Assembly (NCBI GenBank): GCA_964030785.1 | Contig: OZ034970.1 | Span: 42,952,335-43,016,334 of the forward strand | Source of the DNA: Siderastrea siderea | Lineage: Eukaryota; Cnidaria; Anthozoa; Scleractinia; Rhizangiidae | Length of the DNA: 64,000 nucleotides | Reading direction: 5' to 3' | Shown: positions 32,737-45,700 of the stretch, one piece after another | Numbering within the stretch: position 1 is the stretch's first letter | How the letters are laid out: each line of letters begins with the position of its first letter | The notes under the pieces: generated by a model | Seen by the model: the letters and a program-made list of their open reading frames with translations, nothing else | What the model was told of the DNA's origin: nothing | Databases searched by the model: none | Program-made: the position numbers and the translations under genes

Positions 32737-35700
32737 AACATCGCAGAGTCAGCGAGAGTAGCGAGACGTCTCATGACGTCTCATGGCCTGTGTGGCCTGG
32801 TTAGGAAAGAGAAAATTGTACAGGAGGTAGCCATGAGAAGTGACATGTGGTCTTATTTGGATGATGATTTTCACGTCCAAGTGATGAATTATATCATCAT
32901 TGCCTGGCTCTGGTTTGCGACAAAGGTACCGCAAACACCAAAAAGTTTGTCTGGTTCCCACAAGGAAAACTGATAAAGGCCGCACTCTTCGACTCCCTCC
33001 GGGAGTCAGTAAAACAATGAACATCTGCAACTTTTTACCCGTTCTAGTGACACAAGACTATTTAATCAAGAGGGATAACGCTCTGGTAATGAATTTGAAA
33101 TACCTTCAACGCACATAACCTACGGTCAGCGTTGGTACTGCAGAGGACGTATGAAGAAATAGGTCCTAACAGTAAAAAGATTCCGCAATCGCAACCAGGT
33201 AACGTGCTATATGTGGTCACATATTTATAAACAGTCGACTAGCTATACAGACTAAGCAGTCGCCTTCGTGACTACATCTCGTGAGACAAACGATATACAG
33301 CCAAAGTGGGACAAAGTGTGTTATCTAAGGCTGTAAAACAGAAGGCGGGACTTGTGACTTACTAAGTATGTACTATGCCATCGTGCTTTCACATAAATGT
33401 TTCCATGACATGAAGCAGCTGTAGATGCCTGTACTGTTACTAGAAGGATTGCAGTCGAGGCCATCCGTGATTAAATCTTTCTCTAAAAATTCGTTGGTAC
33501 AACTGAAATGTACACTTGGGTGGAGAGACAACATGGAGCATGGTTTCTTAGCTAAGGTCAAGAGGCAGCGACAGGGGAGGGATAGGTGATCACCAATCAA
33601 AACTCAGTGGAAAAGGGCAGAGGTGGTGGAATTTACTAACAAAGTGAGAACGGCATGTAACTATTTTGTTGGTCTTTAACAGCGTGAGATAGCTTGGTTT
33701 GTGCAAACTTCGGTAGAGCTCAAAGATTTTAAGTAGCTGAGCCCGGAGAAAATTGTTTGTGGATAAAAGTTCAGCTAAATTTCCCAACTTGCGTCTAATT
33801 TATTTATTAGCAGTTATCTTGTATTTAATTGTACAAAAATACATCAAAGGAAACGTCAGTTGTTTAAAAGGCAGTATATGAATCGCTCAGTTAGAAGCAT
33901 GTTTAGCTCGATGTTTAAAACAAATGGGACACACCAGTGCTTAGCGCCGAAGGACTGAACGATAATGGATAGTCTGCAACGTTGTCAGCAAAGCCTTGAA
34001 CTAAGTAAATCATGTGTAATAAAAAGGGCAATGTAGATCTTCCTAACAACTGATTTAGCTTAAATATGTACGGATGTTGTCATTCATTACGGGTTGGTTA
34101 TGTGTCGCCGCAAACAGAAATAGACTAAGCACTTGCTTTGCTTGCTCGTTGAACTGTGAACTCCGTGCTAATATAGCTTAATATCGGGTGCAATTTTCGA
34201 GATTCTGAGATCCAAATTATAAAAATTCAAGACTTCGAGACGGTTCAACGTGTAGCGAGCCCGAGATTCCGAGACTCTTATTTTGAATGCCGAGATTTCG
34301 AGACTCGGCTGATATTTTCCTAGCGCATCATTTTGGATAGACCATTCTGTACCCCTAACTTGCCATGCCGTTTAACCGAACATCCGCAGTTTTTGATGTG
34401 TCCTATTTTCGTTAGAAAACAGGCTCAAGGTGTTGTACATAAGATGTCTTTCCTTTGAAACCAGCTCTGAACTGAACAGCGAAACAAGAAGTCGTTAATA
34501 CAAAAACATCTGTTACGTGCTTTGGGTGATGCCGCTAATTAATTCAGAAAGAGTTTTAGTGAAATCAACTACTGCATGCATGTACCGCGGTAACGAAATT
34601 GTGGGCGCATCGGGTGACTTTAGGGAATTAGGTTTAATTTTTTTTTTTCAAATAAGCCATTTTTGTCTTCCTTCGTTTACTACTTTAAGGACTGAACGAA
34701 GATTCTCAGTAGATTGGGTTCGATGAGTATTTTGAAATCTGTGCAACTGAAAAAAAGCACGTTGGTTGCGTGACATACCCGAGACTGAGCTTTTACCTGA
34801 TGGGCAGGGAGAAGGGGGTTTCAAAAATATATTCCCTGTTGGTTTTCCAAGAAGACGCACAGTTAATGAACGCTATATTATATACTATGGCTAGTTTAAA
34901 ATACAAAGTCAGGCATGAAAATGTCTTCTTCGGTCTTAAAATTCTTTTTTCGTTTTGTTGGGGTGAGGGTGGGGGGGGCTGGGGCTATAGGGTTCGGGGA
35001 AAGAAGTTTTAGAGAACACTGAATCGACTGATTGTGACGATTCCTGGTATTCTAAGACATTTAAATAGGGCAGTGGTGATACCTTAAAACCTCCTTTTTA
35101 TTTTTGCTGGTTCTTGTTCGTATTTACGTGCTAGTGTATATTTACCGCACAAACGCTTATTTACGGAGAATAGACATTAATAAGAAATCAAAACTCGTAC
35201 TGGTTCTCAGGGAATAAATATAATGATCTGCAAGATTGTTAAAAGCTTCGTCCTGTTGTCAGAAAACACAACCCACTATCGGGCTTAACTTGGATGACTT
35301 TTTATGAGTTTTGGGTTTTCCGCTTTCGATGCAGCAACAGGCACCAACGAAAAACGACTCTACTCGACTGACACTGTAATGCGTGTAGTCTTTCTTAAGC
35401 TTCCAACAGTAAAGAAAACAACAAAACGGTTAACTGGGGGGTTCAACGTTCTATTCAACACCGAACAACACTGTTGAATTTTAAAAACAAGTTTGGCCTT
35501 CCAGGTTAATGATGTTTCACAATTTTGCCGACTTTTCTTTTGTTCTCAGGTGTGCCACCCTGTGCAATGATGTTCTGTAACATTGATTCAACTTTTTCTA
35601 TGTTCTCAGGTGTGATCAAAAGTATTGAATTCGTTTGCCCACCTTGTTCAACATTGCACAACAAAGTTGTGTTTAAGATTGTTGAATAATGTTGAATGAG

Positions 35701-37192
35701 ATTGGCCGAGGCATAAAGTTTGCAAACGAAAAACGCAAAGAGCGTGAGCCAACAAAATGAGGGCGTAGCCAGGGTTGAAGGCTAAGAGAAGGGGGAAGTT
35801 TGAACCCTTAATCCCCCAACATGAAAAGGTTTCCCCTTAAGTAGGTTTCCAAACCGTCCCCACCCATCGCCCCCTTCCTCGCGAAAGTGGGTCGGTCGGT
35901 CGGTTGATCGGTTAAACAAAAGGAAAAGATAATTCCAAGATAATAATTCCAAGATAATAATTTCAAGCGAGCCTTGATTACAAATTAAGTCCTCAAAACT
36001 GTCATTTTGTAACGACCCGCTATCACTTTTCAAGGTGTTCGGTGTTCGAAGACCTTGTTATGAGGGTGACTTAGATGTCCAAGTCACCTCAAGATGCCTT
36101 TAAAGAATATTAAAACGCACGAGGAAAGGGTGCAGGCACGGACTAAGTATTTCTAATGGGAGCCTTTTGGGTCTGTTAAATCCAGTTTTCGGAAAATCGA
36201 GAACCTGCAAGTTCCTTTCCGATCTGCTTTTATAATTACTGAACAAAGCTTTTTCACATGCACGTGGCTGGCTTGAACATTGTGTGATGTTTTTAAAGCA
36301 AAAGGTTTCACTTCTGCATAATTGATACATTAAAGGTGAGTTTTGAAACAAGACATGCAAAAACTTTGCTTTATTTGAAAATCCTTTAAAGCCAGGAATC
36401 GTTTACTTATACTATCACTTTCACCCGGGCACTTACAATCAGTCGACTTAGTATTTTCTTAAACGTCTTTCCAAACACCTTTAGCCCAAACCCCGCCCCA
36501 TCCTAAACAAAAAGAAAAAAAACATTCTCAGACTGAAAAGAAGATTTTCATGTCCAACTTTGCATTTTAATCCAGCCATAGTACCTAATATAGCGTTCAT
36601 TAACTGTGCTACCTCTTGGAAAACCAAGAGAGAATATATTTTTCAAATCCCTTCGCCCTGCCCACCAGGAAAAAGCTCTCGGGTTAATGTCACGCAATCA
36701 ACGTGCGTTTTTTTCTTTTTTTCAGTTTCACGCATTTTAAAGTGCTCATCGAAACCAATCTACTGAGAATCTTCACTCAGTCCTTAAATTAATAAACGTA
36801 GGATGACAAAAATAACTTATTTGAAGAAAATTAAACCTTATTTCTCAAATTCACCCGATGCACCCAAAATTTCGTTACTGAGGTACATGCATTCAGTTGT
36901 CGATTTCACTAAAACTCAGTTCTGATTTAATTAGTGGCATCACCCAAAGCACGTACGTATAACAGATGTTTTTGTATTAACGACTTCTTGTTTCGCTCAG
37001 GCTGTTCAGTTCAGAGCTAGTTTCAAAGGAAAGGTATCTTTTGTACAACACCTTGAGCCTGTTTTCTAAAGAAAATAGGAATAGAGAAACCTCACATCAA
37101 AAACGGCGGATGTTCGGTTAAACGGAATGGCAAGTTGCGACATCCTGTCAAGTTTCCTTGCAGTTTGCTTGAATTTTATCATGAACAAGCAC

Positions 37193-38834
37193 CAAAGGCC
37201 CAGATGTCTTACATGACAATAAACATTTACGGAGACGTCACACTGGTTTGTTTGCGGCTAATTTAGTAGAAGCGATCCGTGGTAGAACGAGACCAGCACG
37301 ATTTCTTAACACTCAAACAAGGTCTCCGCGTCGTCAACAATCCGAAACAATATCTGGGAACAGTACCTCTTGGAACATATGCCTCATACAGCAGCGCAGT
37401 CAAGGGCTTTCCCACAGAAATGTCCCGTCACCAACAAGCACCATACATCCCACAGGCTCAACAGCAAGTAAACCGCTTGTATGGACAGTCACCTAACAAT
37501 TCCATAAACAATTCAGTTGATCCTCAGAATAGAGACGCAACTGTAGAAGTTCCAAAAGAACTGATCTCCTTTTTCAGACTTATTTAATCGTTTATTTAGC
37601 ATTAAATTATCTACCAGAATGGCCATAATCCGATTAGCTATAGATGGATAGATCTACGACGATGACTTTTCTTGCTTGGAATATTAATGGCCTATGTTCT
37701 AAATCAATTGGGGACAAATGGCAGAACATAGATTTTTTAAATATGAGTAATAACTTTGATTTCATAATTCTCTCCGAGACTTGGAAATGCACAGATGTTG
37801 AAATATCAGGATATAGATCAGTAATTCAAGATGCTACTAATTCGAGAAAAGGTGGTCGTAACTCTGGTGGTATAGTTTTACTTTACAAAAATGCATTGCA
37901 TGATTGGATCTCAATTGTGAAAAAATCACCAAATTTTCTATGGTTTAAAATCAGCAAAGATTATACCAAAGCCAATAAAGACATATATACATGTGGAGTT
38001 TACATTCCTCCGCACAACTCGCGGTATTTTAATGATGAATTATTCGAAGAACTTGAAATGGACATTGCACTTTTTTCCTCCCATGGATCGATACTCCTTA
38101 TGGGCGACTTTAATTCGAGAACAGGGAAATATTCGGATAGTATTTGTCAAGAAGGGTCGAACGTTATTCCAAATGACCGATCTGAACTTTCGCTAAATCC
38201 TACTCAGCGAAATAGCTTTGGCAATGAAGTAAACAATCACGGTAAAAGACTTCTTGAAATATGTAAAAGCGCCGACCTCAGAATATTAAATGGAAGAGTC
38301 AGTGGCGACTCTTTAGGGAGAGCTACCTTTCACGGGAGAAATGGTATAAGTGTAATTGATTACGCACTGTGTGATCAAGATTTATTCTTAAATGTTTCAA
38401 ATTTTATAGTAAAAAAGCCCAATCCCTTATCAGATCATAGCCCTATCGTGACTTGGCTAAATATTAACTCGACCAATTTTGATACATGTATTCCAAAAGG
38501 ATCGCAAAATAAAAACAACTCTTTAACGCGTGTATCAAAACAGTTTGTTTGGGAAAGTGATTCTACACAGAAATTCAAAGATGCTTTACGTTCTCCAGTT
38601 ATCCAAACCCTCATACAAGATTACATAGACGAAAGAGCACATATTAACGATGCTGACACTTCCCTTGATAAATTAGAAAATATTTTTATTACAACTGCAA
38701 GACAATGTTTAAAGATTAAAACCACAAAACAGCGTAAGCGTATCAAGTCATCATCAAACAAAAAATGGTTTGATTGGGAATGTAGATTAAAAAGACATGA
38801 ATTGAGGAAATTGGCAAACCAAAAACACAGAGAC
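37193..38834 (+). pseudogene. LINE-A 5' part: ORF1 remnant and endonuclease
   Basis: The frame 37279-37587 (Gln/Asn/Pro-rich) is probably the end of ORF1. ORF2 starts near 37644 and encodes an apurinic-like endonuclease: WNINGL near the start, LSETW, GDFNSR and SDHSPI supply the recognisable catalytic Asn, Glu, Asp and His positions. ORF2 is open until it is cut by the Mutator-like element after HRD at 38834. The 5' boundary coincides with the truncation of the foldback element at 37192; no target duplication was found. Confidence 0.75.
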
Positions 38835-40823
38835 GGGTGTCTGTAAAACCCGGAACACCCCGGAACACCCCCGGAACACCCCGGAACATCCCCGGAACAC
38901 CCCCGGAACATCCCCGGAACAGCCCGGAACAGCCCAGAACAACCCCGGTACACCCCTGGAACATCCCATAATACCCCGGAACACCCTCGAAACAGCAAGG
39001 AACACCCCTGGAACACCAAAAATAGTGGTCAGCGGTCAGACTGCTCACGAATTGACTAAGCCGAAGACCTCTGAAGATTCCCAATTCTTCATAAGACTTT
39101 TGCGGATCACCCTGAGATTTCCGAGCATTTCAAGAATGCTTGGAATATTTTCGAAGCTTTTAAGAACAGCGAAAAAAACCATTAATTAATGGAAAAAAAT
39201 ATCATGCACGTGACCTTCATATCAATAACTTACGATTTTCAGTGATATGAAAATGTGACAGTTGAACTGTTAATTCTGCACTGATTTTTCTCGTGCGAGG
39301 TTTGCATTATCACGTTCAAAAAACAGGTGTGACCTCAAGGACATAACAAAGCCAAATGATACAGTGTCACGCAATGCTATAAGGTCATTATTCCGAGGTC
39401 ACACGATCGTCATCGTTTTATTTCCACAGGTGCCTGGAAATGTTTGGCCGCCGGTTCGTTACGCTAATATACAGTGAATATATACACCTCATTTAAAAAA
39501 ACCTCAGTTCATATTAATTTGAAGTATCATACCGTAGTGCATGAGTGCTTCAGGAATGTTAAAATCCGAGAACGTTTTTCCATGTCTAATAAATTCCCAT
39601 CTTGCAGCTTTCTCTTGTCATATTTGAATCACAACGTTTTTGCAGTTAGGCCTACATATATTTTTGGTTAACAAAAGAGCGTCGCTCGGAAGATAAATGA
39701 GTACTATAATTTTGTAGAGGTATCCGAGGGCTTATAATGTCTGTAATGTAGGATGTCACAACGTAACCCGGGAGCAAAAGGATCGAACGAGTTTACACTC
39801 TTATAGCGAGAAAAGGAACAAGTATTTTATTTACTTTCACGAGATCTAGTTAGACTTTAAGAGAAAAATTCAGTAAACGAAAAAAGGAAAATATCAACGA
39901 TGAGAGTACATATCAGATTTCCTTGAACTTTGCAAAGTTCGTGTGCTCCCTCAATAAGCCAACTTTGTACGTTGCGATAAACCTTGAGTTACAACTTACT
40001 TCTCAAAACTATTCAAACATTTTCCTAATTGGTCTTTAGAAGGAGCGGCGGTGTTTCTTTGCCCAGTTCGTACAGTAACAGCAAGTGCGGCACTTATTGA
40101 GAAAATGCGGTAGTACTAGCTGCATAAATTGAAAAGGAACAGCCTTTACGGGAAAAAAATAAATCCTATAGACGTTTAACAGCCTGCAAAATCTGTTTTG
40201 TTTTGCGTGCAAAATCTGTCACGCAATGCCCAAGAGTAAGTTATCGCGACCGTGACGTGTTATATGGTGAATTGAATTATTATTCGGGATGCCCACCCCC
40301 AGAATTTTACTCATAGACGTCACATCGGTTTGTCGAGAGTTATAATGCAAATCTCGCATGAGTTACAACAACTTCAATAATTGAATTGAAATATTCAAAA
40401 TCAAATCTTTGTCGATCTAAAGGACACCAATGTCACTTTTTCTTTTATTTTGTCATTTTGTCTTCGGGTGATCCGCAAAGGTCTTCGGAAAAATTCGGAA
40501 ATCTTCGTTAATCTTCGGAGGTCCTCGGGTCAGTCTATGCGTGAGCGGTCTGACCGCTGACCAGAATTTTTGGTGTTCAAGAGTGTTCCTGGCTGTATTG
40601 AGGGTATTCCGGGGCAATATGGGATGTTCGGGGGTATTATGGGATGTTCCAGGGGTGTTCCGGGGTTGTTCCAGGCTGTTCCGGGCTGTTCCGGGGGTGT
40701 TCCGGGGGTGTTCCGGGGTGTTCCGGGGGTGTTCCGGGGTGTTCCGGGGTGTTCCGGGGTGTTCCGGGGTGTTCCGGAGTGTTCCGGGGTGTTCCGGGTG
40801 TGTTCCGGGTTTTACAGACACCC
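38835..40823. mobile_element. Mutator-like (MULE) non-autonomous element, 1989 bp
   Basis: Terminal inverted repeats begin GGGTGTCTGTAAAACCCGGA at both ends and extend imperfectly for about 300 bases (GCGGTCAGAC and GATCCGCAA segments are inverted near 39025-39110 and 40450-40560). A perfect 9-bp target duplication CACAGAGAC lies at 38826-38834 and 40824-40832. Long inverted repeats with a 9-bp duplication are the Mutator pattern. Each end carries a minisatellite of an 11-12 base unit, CCCCGGAACAC. The middle (39120-40440) encodes no transposase. Val/Pro/Gly/Cys-rich frames over the minisatellites are artefacts. Confidence 0.9.
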
Positions 40824-41651
40824 CACAGAGACCCCCTGAACCCAATTTTACGTGAAAATTACCACGTCATTCTAATGCAATACAAAGTTTACTTAAATCT
40901 AAAAAGAACGACTATTGCAATAGCAAGCTTCATAGCTTGGAGGAAGCTGTTAAAAATTCAGATGCGACAAATTTTTGGAAATGTCTAAAATCAATGGATG
41001 ACACTGTTAAATTAGAAGATACCCCTTTAGTGTCAGAAGAAAATTGGCTGCTGCATTTTGAATCTCTTCACTCTAATGATCGACTTAATCCCATTCAGCA
41101 GAAAATCTGTAACGAACTTCAAGAAGAAGAGGATCGAAAAAAACAATTTCGCCCGTTAGATTACTTGATCACCGAAAATGAAATACAAAAAGCTGCCAAA
41201 AAGTTAAAGAACAACAAATCTTCTTATTCAGATAAAATTAAAAATGAAATGATTAAAGCTAGTATCAACGACCTGATGCCCGTTATATTACAAACTTTTC
41301 AATGCAGTTCTAAATTCAGGTTCCATGCCTCAGACATGGTGTTGTGGTCTAATAACGCCAATTTATAAATCGGGTGGAAGAAGCGATCCGTCAAATTACC
41401 GTGGTATCTGCGTTTCGAGTTGTCTGGGAAAACTGTTTTGTTCTATTTTAACTCAAAGGCTACTCGAGTATGTCACCACCAATCATATACTTCACAAGTC
41501 ACAGATCGGCTTCATGCCTAACAATCGTACAGCAGACCATGTTTTCACACTCCGAACTTTGATAGACAAGTACGTCCATAATCACAATGGCAAAATTTAT
41601 GGTTGCTTTGTTGATTTTAGGAAAGCTTTCGACTCAGTCTGGCATAATTAG
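40824..41651 (+). pseudogene. LINE-A continued: N-terminal half of reverse transcriptase
   Basis: Skipping the MULE and one copy of the 9-bp duplication, the LINE frame continues. A frameshift near 40900 moves into the frame at 40937, and another near 41325 into the frame carrying KSGGRSDPSNYRGI, IGFMPNNRTADH and CFVDFRKAFDSVWH. The last contains the first catalytic Asp box of the reverse transcriptase. The sequence breaks off at TGGCATAAT near 41650, before the second catalytic box. The motifs suggest a jockey/CR1-type LINE; the clade was not resolved. Confidence 0.8.
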
Positions 41652-42963
41652 TCCGGGAGCTAAGCCCCCCAAAAATTCGATTTGCACAACCCAGACTACA
41701 GAAAAGCTTTGACACCGGATTCTTGTAGAAAAATATCTCCTCTTTAATGTCAGGTACTATGTAGGGTGAGATTGTGGTATCACTCGTGAGATACGGAGCG
41801 ATATTTACCTCGACCTTGAATACAACATGGAAGCGAGGCAAAACTAATTAATCATCGGAAACTTTATTTCTCTTGCAGAAATGACTGTGAAACATACCAA
41901 AACAGAAAGAGAACAAAAACAAAAATATTTTGAATTAGGTATGAGGACTCTGAGTTAGTCACGTGACCGATCATGTGACTTTAAGCATGAATAACTACTG
42001 CATACCTGCAATATATCAATTTCTCTTCTTTTTGAAACCTAAAATAACTTCTCTTTTGCTATTATTACAGATTCCTATTACTTTCTTAGCCACAAGGAAT
42101 CATAGAAACTCAATTAAATGAGATTTCATTAAAATAATCTAAGAAGAAATGGCTTAGACATGGCCCTAACAATGACTTAACCAACAGCATGAAAACGAGG
42201 CTAACTGTATTTTTGGCTAAAAATGATGCACAACGAATATATTTAGGGATAAATCGGCAATTATAATAGAGAACAGCGCATTCTCACATCCATTAGGTAT
42301 AAAGAGTTTGTCAGGTGACAGGTCACGTGACCCTCAATGTGCAGAAAAGCCTGGTATCTACAATAAATCCTATTCACAACTTTCGATTTGTGTGAAATCT
42401 GAAATAACTTTTCCTTTGCTTCTTTTACAGTATTTAGTTAGCGTCCTAGCTATTCCAATCTTCAACATTTCAAAAATGGTATTTTGAAATAACATATCTG
42501 AAGACAAAATGGATAAAACAGTTCCGCACGAAAACGAGGCTCGATTTATGCCTTTTCTGAATTCATCAAATGGAAGAATTTGAAGAGAAATTGATAAAAC
42601 TTCATTTGATACTACGTTTTATCAAAAATAGTTCTGCCCATGCAGATGCATTCAGCTAGCTTTCAATGAGCATGGGCTACTGGAACCAGAAATTGTGGCA
42701 ATTAAAGCTTATGACATGAATATTCTCCTTGGCATTTACAAAGAGTCGTTGAAGAGGAAAAGTGTTGACTGCGAAGGTTACACTAGACTGCGAAGGTTAC
42801 ACTAGACAGAAACTAAAATTAAGATTGATAACCCACTTCAAGGAAAGCCTAGTTTTCCCCCGCCGTTTTTCCTTACATAAACAGAGCTAGTTTATTCAAG
42901 CGCAATACCTTTGCTAAATGTTGTCAATGCTGTCACAGCTTACCAGGCACCGAAACACCAATC

Positions 42964-45700
42964 ATGCAAACTAATGACCCTACAGTTCATCACGACGCAA
43001 ATGAGATGGCAAGGATGATATATTTCTTTTCAAAAGCTATAGGGGATGAGATTGCTCATTGTGAAGGCATCAACCTTCAACCTCTAAATGTATGTGGACA
43101 AATTGAACTTTTCCACTGCAAGATTTCTCCTTCCACCAAGCCTATACTGGCTGTTCAAACATCTCTGATGAGGGAAAGATCATCATGAATGGACAAGACC
43201 TTGTACGGTACGCATCTCAAGCTAGAGTAAAATTTCCCAAACATATCAGCCTCGCCATATCCGCCAAACACCTAACCGGCTCAAAACAGCTCATCACTGT
43301 GCTGAATAAGATGGACCACTGTTCGTCGTACGAATAAGTTGAGATCTTGGACGCCTGTCTTCCAAAGGAGATACTTGTAAAATCAGAAAAAAAGATGGGT
43401 TACTATTCCGTCTAATATATTCCCATGCATCTTCGTGAAAATGGCTGGTAACAGTAACAAGCTAAACCAAACAAACTATTGACGGAAAGAATACTACTCA
43501 CGCAACCGCACAGCGTACAAAATTCGGCCCATAGCCTGCACGTCAAGTCCCTGCTGACCATTCTAGGAAAAGCAGATCGTTGGATTCAGCTAGACGACCC
43601 TTACCATCGAAGAAGTCAATTTATGTGGTAGAGGGCCACTTGTAACATGCTTCTATGACCAAAGGAAAATGAAAAGGTTCCAGAGCAGCAGCAGCAAATG
43701 GCAAAATGGTTACATCAGAATGACACTGTCATCACGTTCGACCTGGCCATTTATGTGAATGCATAGCTGCTTCAGTGGAAATTTCCAGAGCTATTAAAGA
43801 ACACTGTAGTTCGCATTGGGGGTACCACATAGCCCTCAACCACCTATCCCTCCTTGGGAAAAGGTTTTCGAATTCACTTGAAGATATTTTGATCGAGTCT
43901 GGATTATATGCAGCTGGTACTACCACTATGTGGATGCTTGGCAGGTCCTACAACCGCGGAATTCGTGCGCACAAACTGACAATGGAAGAACTTTTCCGTC
44001 TTTTGAGGCAAGTGCTTGTAAAGTGGCTTAAAAGTCAATCAACAGGTAACACAATTTCATTGCTAAGCTACAAGGGTGCAAAACGCCCTTTAAAGGAGAG
44101 GAAGTTCACTCAGCAAAGCTGCTATAAGGTGGTTAATGGCAAGGGTGCCATGAAGTCTTTGCTGACTATATTTAAGGCTAAAGCAAAATCGAAGTCAAGT
44201 TGTTCTTCTTCTAGGGGGAATGCATAGCCACGGTAATGATCTAACTACAGCTCAAAGCAGAAAGTACAGCTGGCAACTGGAATCTCCAGTTTGTCCGCTA
44301 CAGCAGCAATGGTACCTCATTTCTTTGCACTGATGGATAGATCCAATTATGCCCGCTGGCATCGCATTTACCTTGTTGACATGTACAAGCTAGAAGGGAG
44401 GCATTCTGAAGTTTATCGGGAGTTTACTGCCGGAAACCATAGTGTAAGTCATTTGCAGCAGCCTCTTGCTCACGTCATAATAGTCATGGCCTTAGAACAA
44501 TCCTTAACCTAGATTTAAAGTTAAAGGGAGCATAATTGGTATCAGTCGAAGAGAAGATGCTGTGGAACGGTGGTTTCTGACGAGCCACAAGTGTGCTGCC
44601 ATCACAAAGTCAGTAAAGGAAATGTGTGGAGTTGAATATGGTGGACGCATTAGAACACACAAAGAAGCAAGTGTTACTCAAGTCAAACGAGGAGAAGATG
44701 TGGAAAAACTGATTTCCAACTTCATATCTGGCCTAACGACCCGTCTATTCACGATTCTTGAAGACCAATATGCTGCTGAGAAATTTCTCTTTATAACATC
44801 GCAGCAGGTATCGTTGTTCCTGTTAAATTGGCACACGGCCTTTTAAATGCAACTGCCGCCGGAAGACGTAACGTGGAGAGCTGCCAGAATTGATACTGAC
44901 CAGGTCCATTTCAAGGAGGCATTCTCAAAGTTAAAGGTTAAAACGTCTGCAACAAAAAAAGTCTCGACAAAAAGATCTAATGCCAAGATCGTTGATGCAG
45001 ACTGTCTGCTATTTGGATGACTTCTTGTGGTTGCCAAGAATAGAGAAGTCAACCTAAAGGAAGTTCTTCGCTACGAGCTTTCAACTGATCGGATGGCCCT
45101 TGCACACCTGAATGGTAGCCTTCGAAAACCGCAAAGAGCCAATTGTAACTGATGACCATTCTAGAGAAAGAGATTAACGTAGTTCCTAGTCTTTCACCAG
45201 CCTCTGCTCCTAGGACCTTTATTGTAGATGGGATAGTTCAGACGGTGATTCCAGGGGATGCAGCAACCTTTGGAGAACAAGAGCGAGGAGCTTCCTCCAA
45301 CAGTTGACAGTCTCGGCATCACATTAGGCAAGCAAACTGTCAAACATATGTTTGGAAACAAGCCATTTTGTCCATGCTGTGCCATGCTTTTTGTGTGTCC
45401 AGGCTTTGCCATGCTGTGCCATTTTGTGCCATGCTTCCACCGCCTGATGGAAGTGGCTAGAAACTAGAGGAAGACAGATCGGTTCCTGTGTTAATTTCGA
45501 AGTACAGCGCGCCAAAGAGCATCATCGAGCTAACGACATACCATTGCAGCCAGTCAGGATGTGCCTGGAATTGTTCCTGTGAAGTGAACAGCCTTTCCTG
45601 CACAGAAGCATGTATGTGTATGGCCGATGAGAATTGCCACAATCCATGGAATCAGCAAGCTTCAGGCATATTAAGGACTGGGTCATTTAAGGTAATTTAA
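42964..45700 (+). pseudogene. Decayed multi-copy cnidarian repeat ORF (function unknown)
   Basis: A series of + frames broken by stops and frameshifts (42964-43188, 43775-44227, 44291-44512, 44562-44846, about 44850-45150 and 45488-45700) reads as one long protein. Recognisable pieces in order: LFHCKISPSTKPILAVQTSL, IIMNGQDLV, FFALMDRSNYARWHRIYLVD, a VERWFLTSHKCAAITK block, LLVVAKNREVNLKEVL, FIVDGI, and a C-terminal cysteine cluster with spacing C-x4-C-x3-C-x-C-x6-C-x3-C-x-C-x5-C, reminiscent of a CXC/tesmin zinc motif. From memory, this series of blocks is a multi-copy family in anthozoan genomes; its biochemical role is not known to me. It faces the tyrosine recombinase tail to tail. Confidence 0.55.

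Larger units (their letters stand above)
29805..34356. mobile_element. DNA transposon, 4552 bp, 6-bp target duplication
   Basis: Terminal inverted repeats AGGGGTGTAGAATGGT (left) and AGGGGTACAGAATGGT (right, reverse complement), 14 of 16 identical. A 6-bp duplication AACTTG lies at 29799-29804 and 34357-34362; the single-copy target is visible at 2972-2977 in the paralogous foldback copy. About 150-200 bases at each end are packed with CGAGAC(T) motifs, resembling subterminal transposase-binding repeats. No transposase was found. It carries a spliced-looking short gene start (30301-32191) and a nested 807-bp element. Superfamily not assigned. Confidence 0.8.
29054..37192. mobile_element. Foldback element, copy 2 (inverted, truncated, with nested insertion)
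   Basis: It begins GAGCGAATGTTACCAACGG after TTAA beside the satellite. It follows copy 1 (2224-7359) in reverse orientation: 29054-29804 plus 34363-35050 is the first arm, about 35050-35900 the core, and 35900-37192 the other arm. Two differences stand out. A 4.55 kb element interrupts the first arm at 29805-34356. The far arm stops at 37192, about 0.7 kb short of the terminus, where LINE-A begins. It lacks the MITE seen in copy 1 and so shows the empty site at 36401-36412. Confidence 0.75.

Noticed and set aside
38621..39084. Val/Pro/Gly/Cys-rich minus-strand ORFs
   Set aside because: They read through the CCGGAACACC minisatellite of the MULE; the mirror set at 40453-40988 arises the same way.
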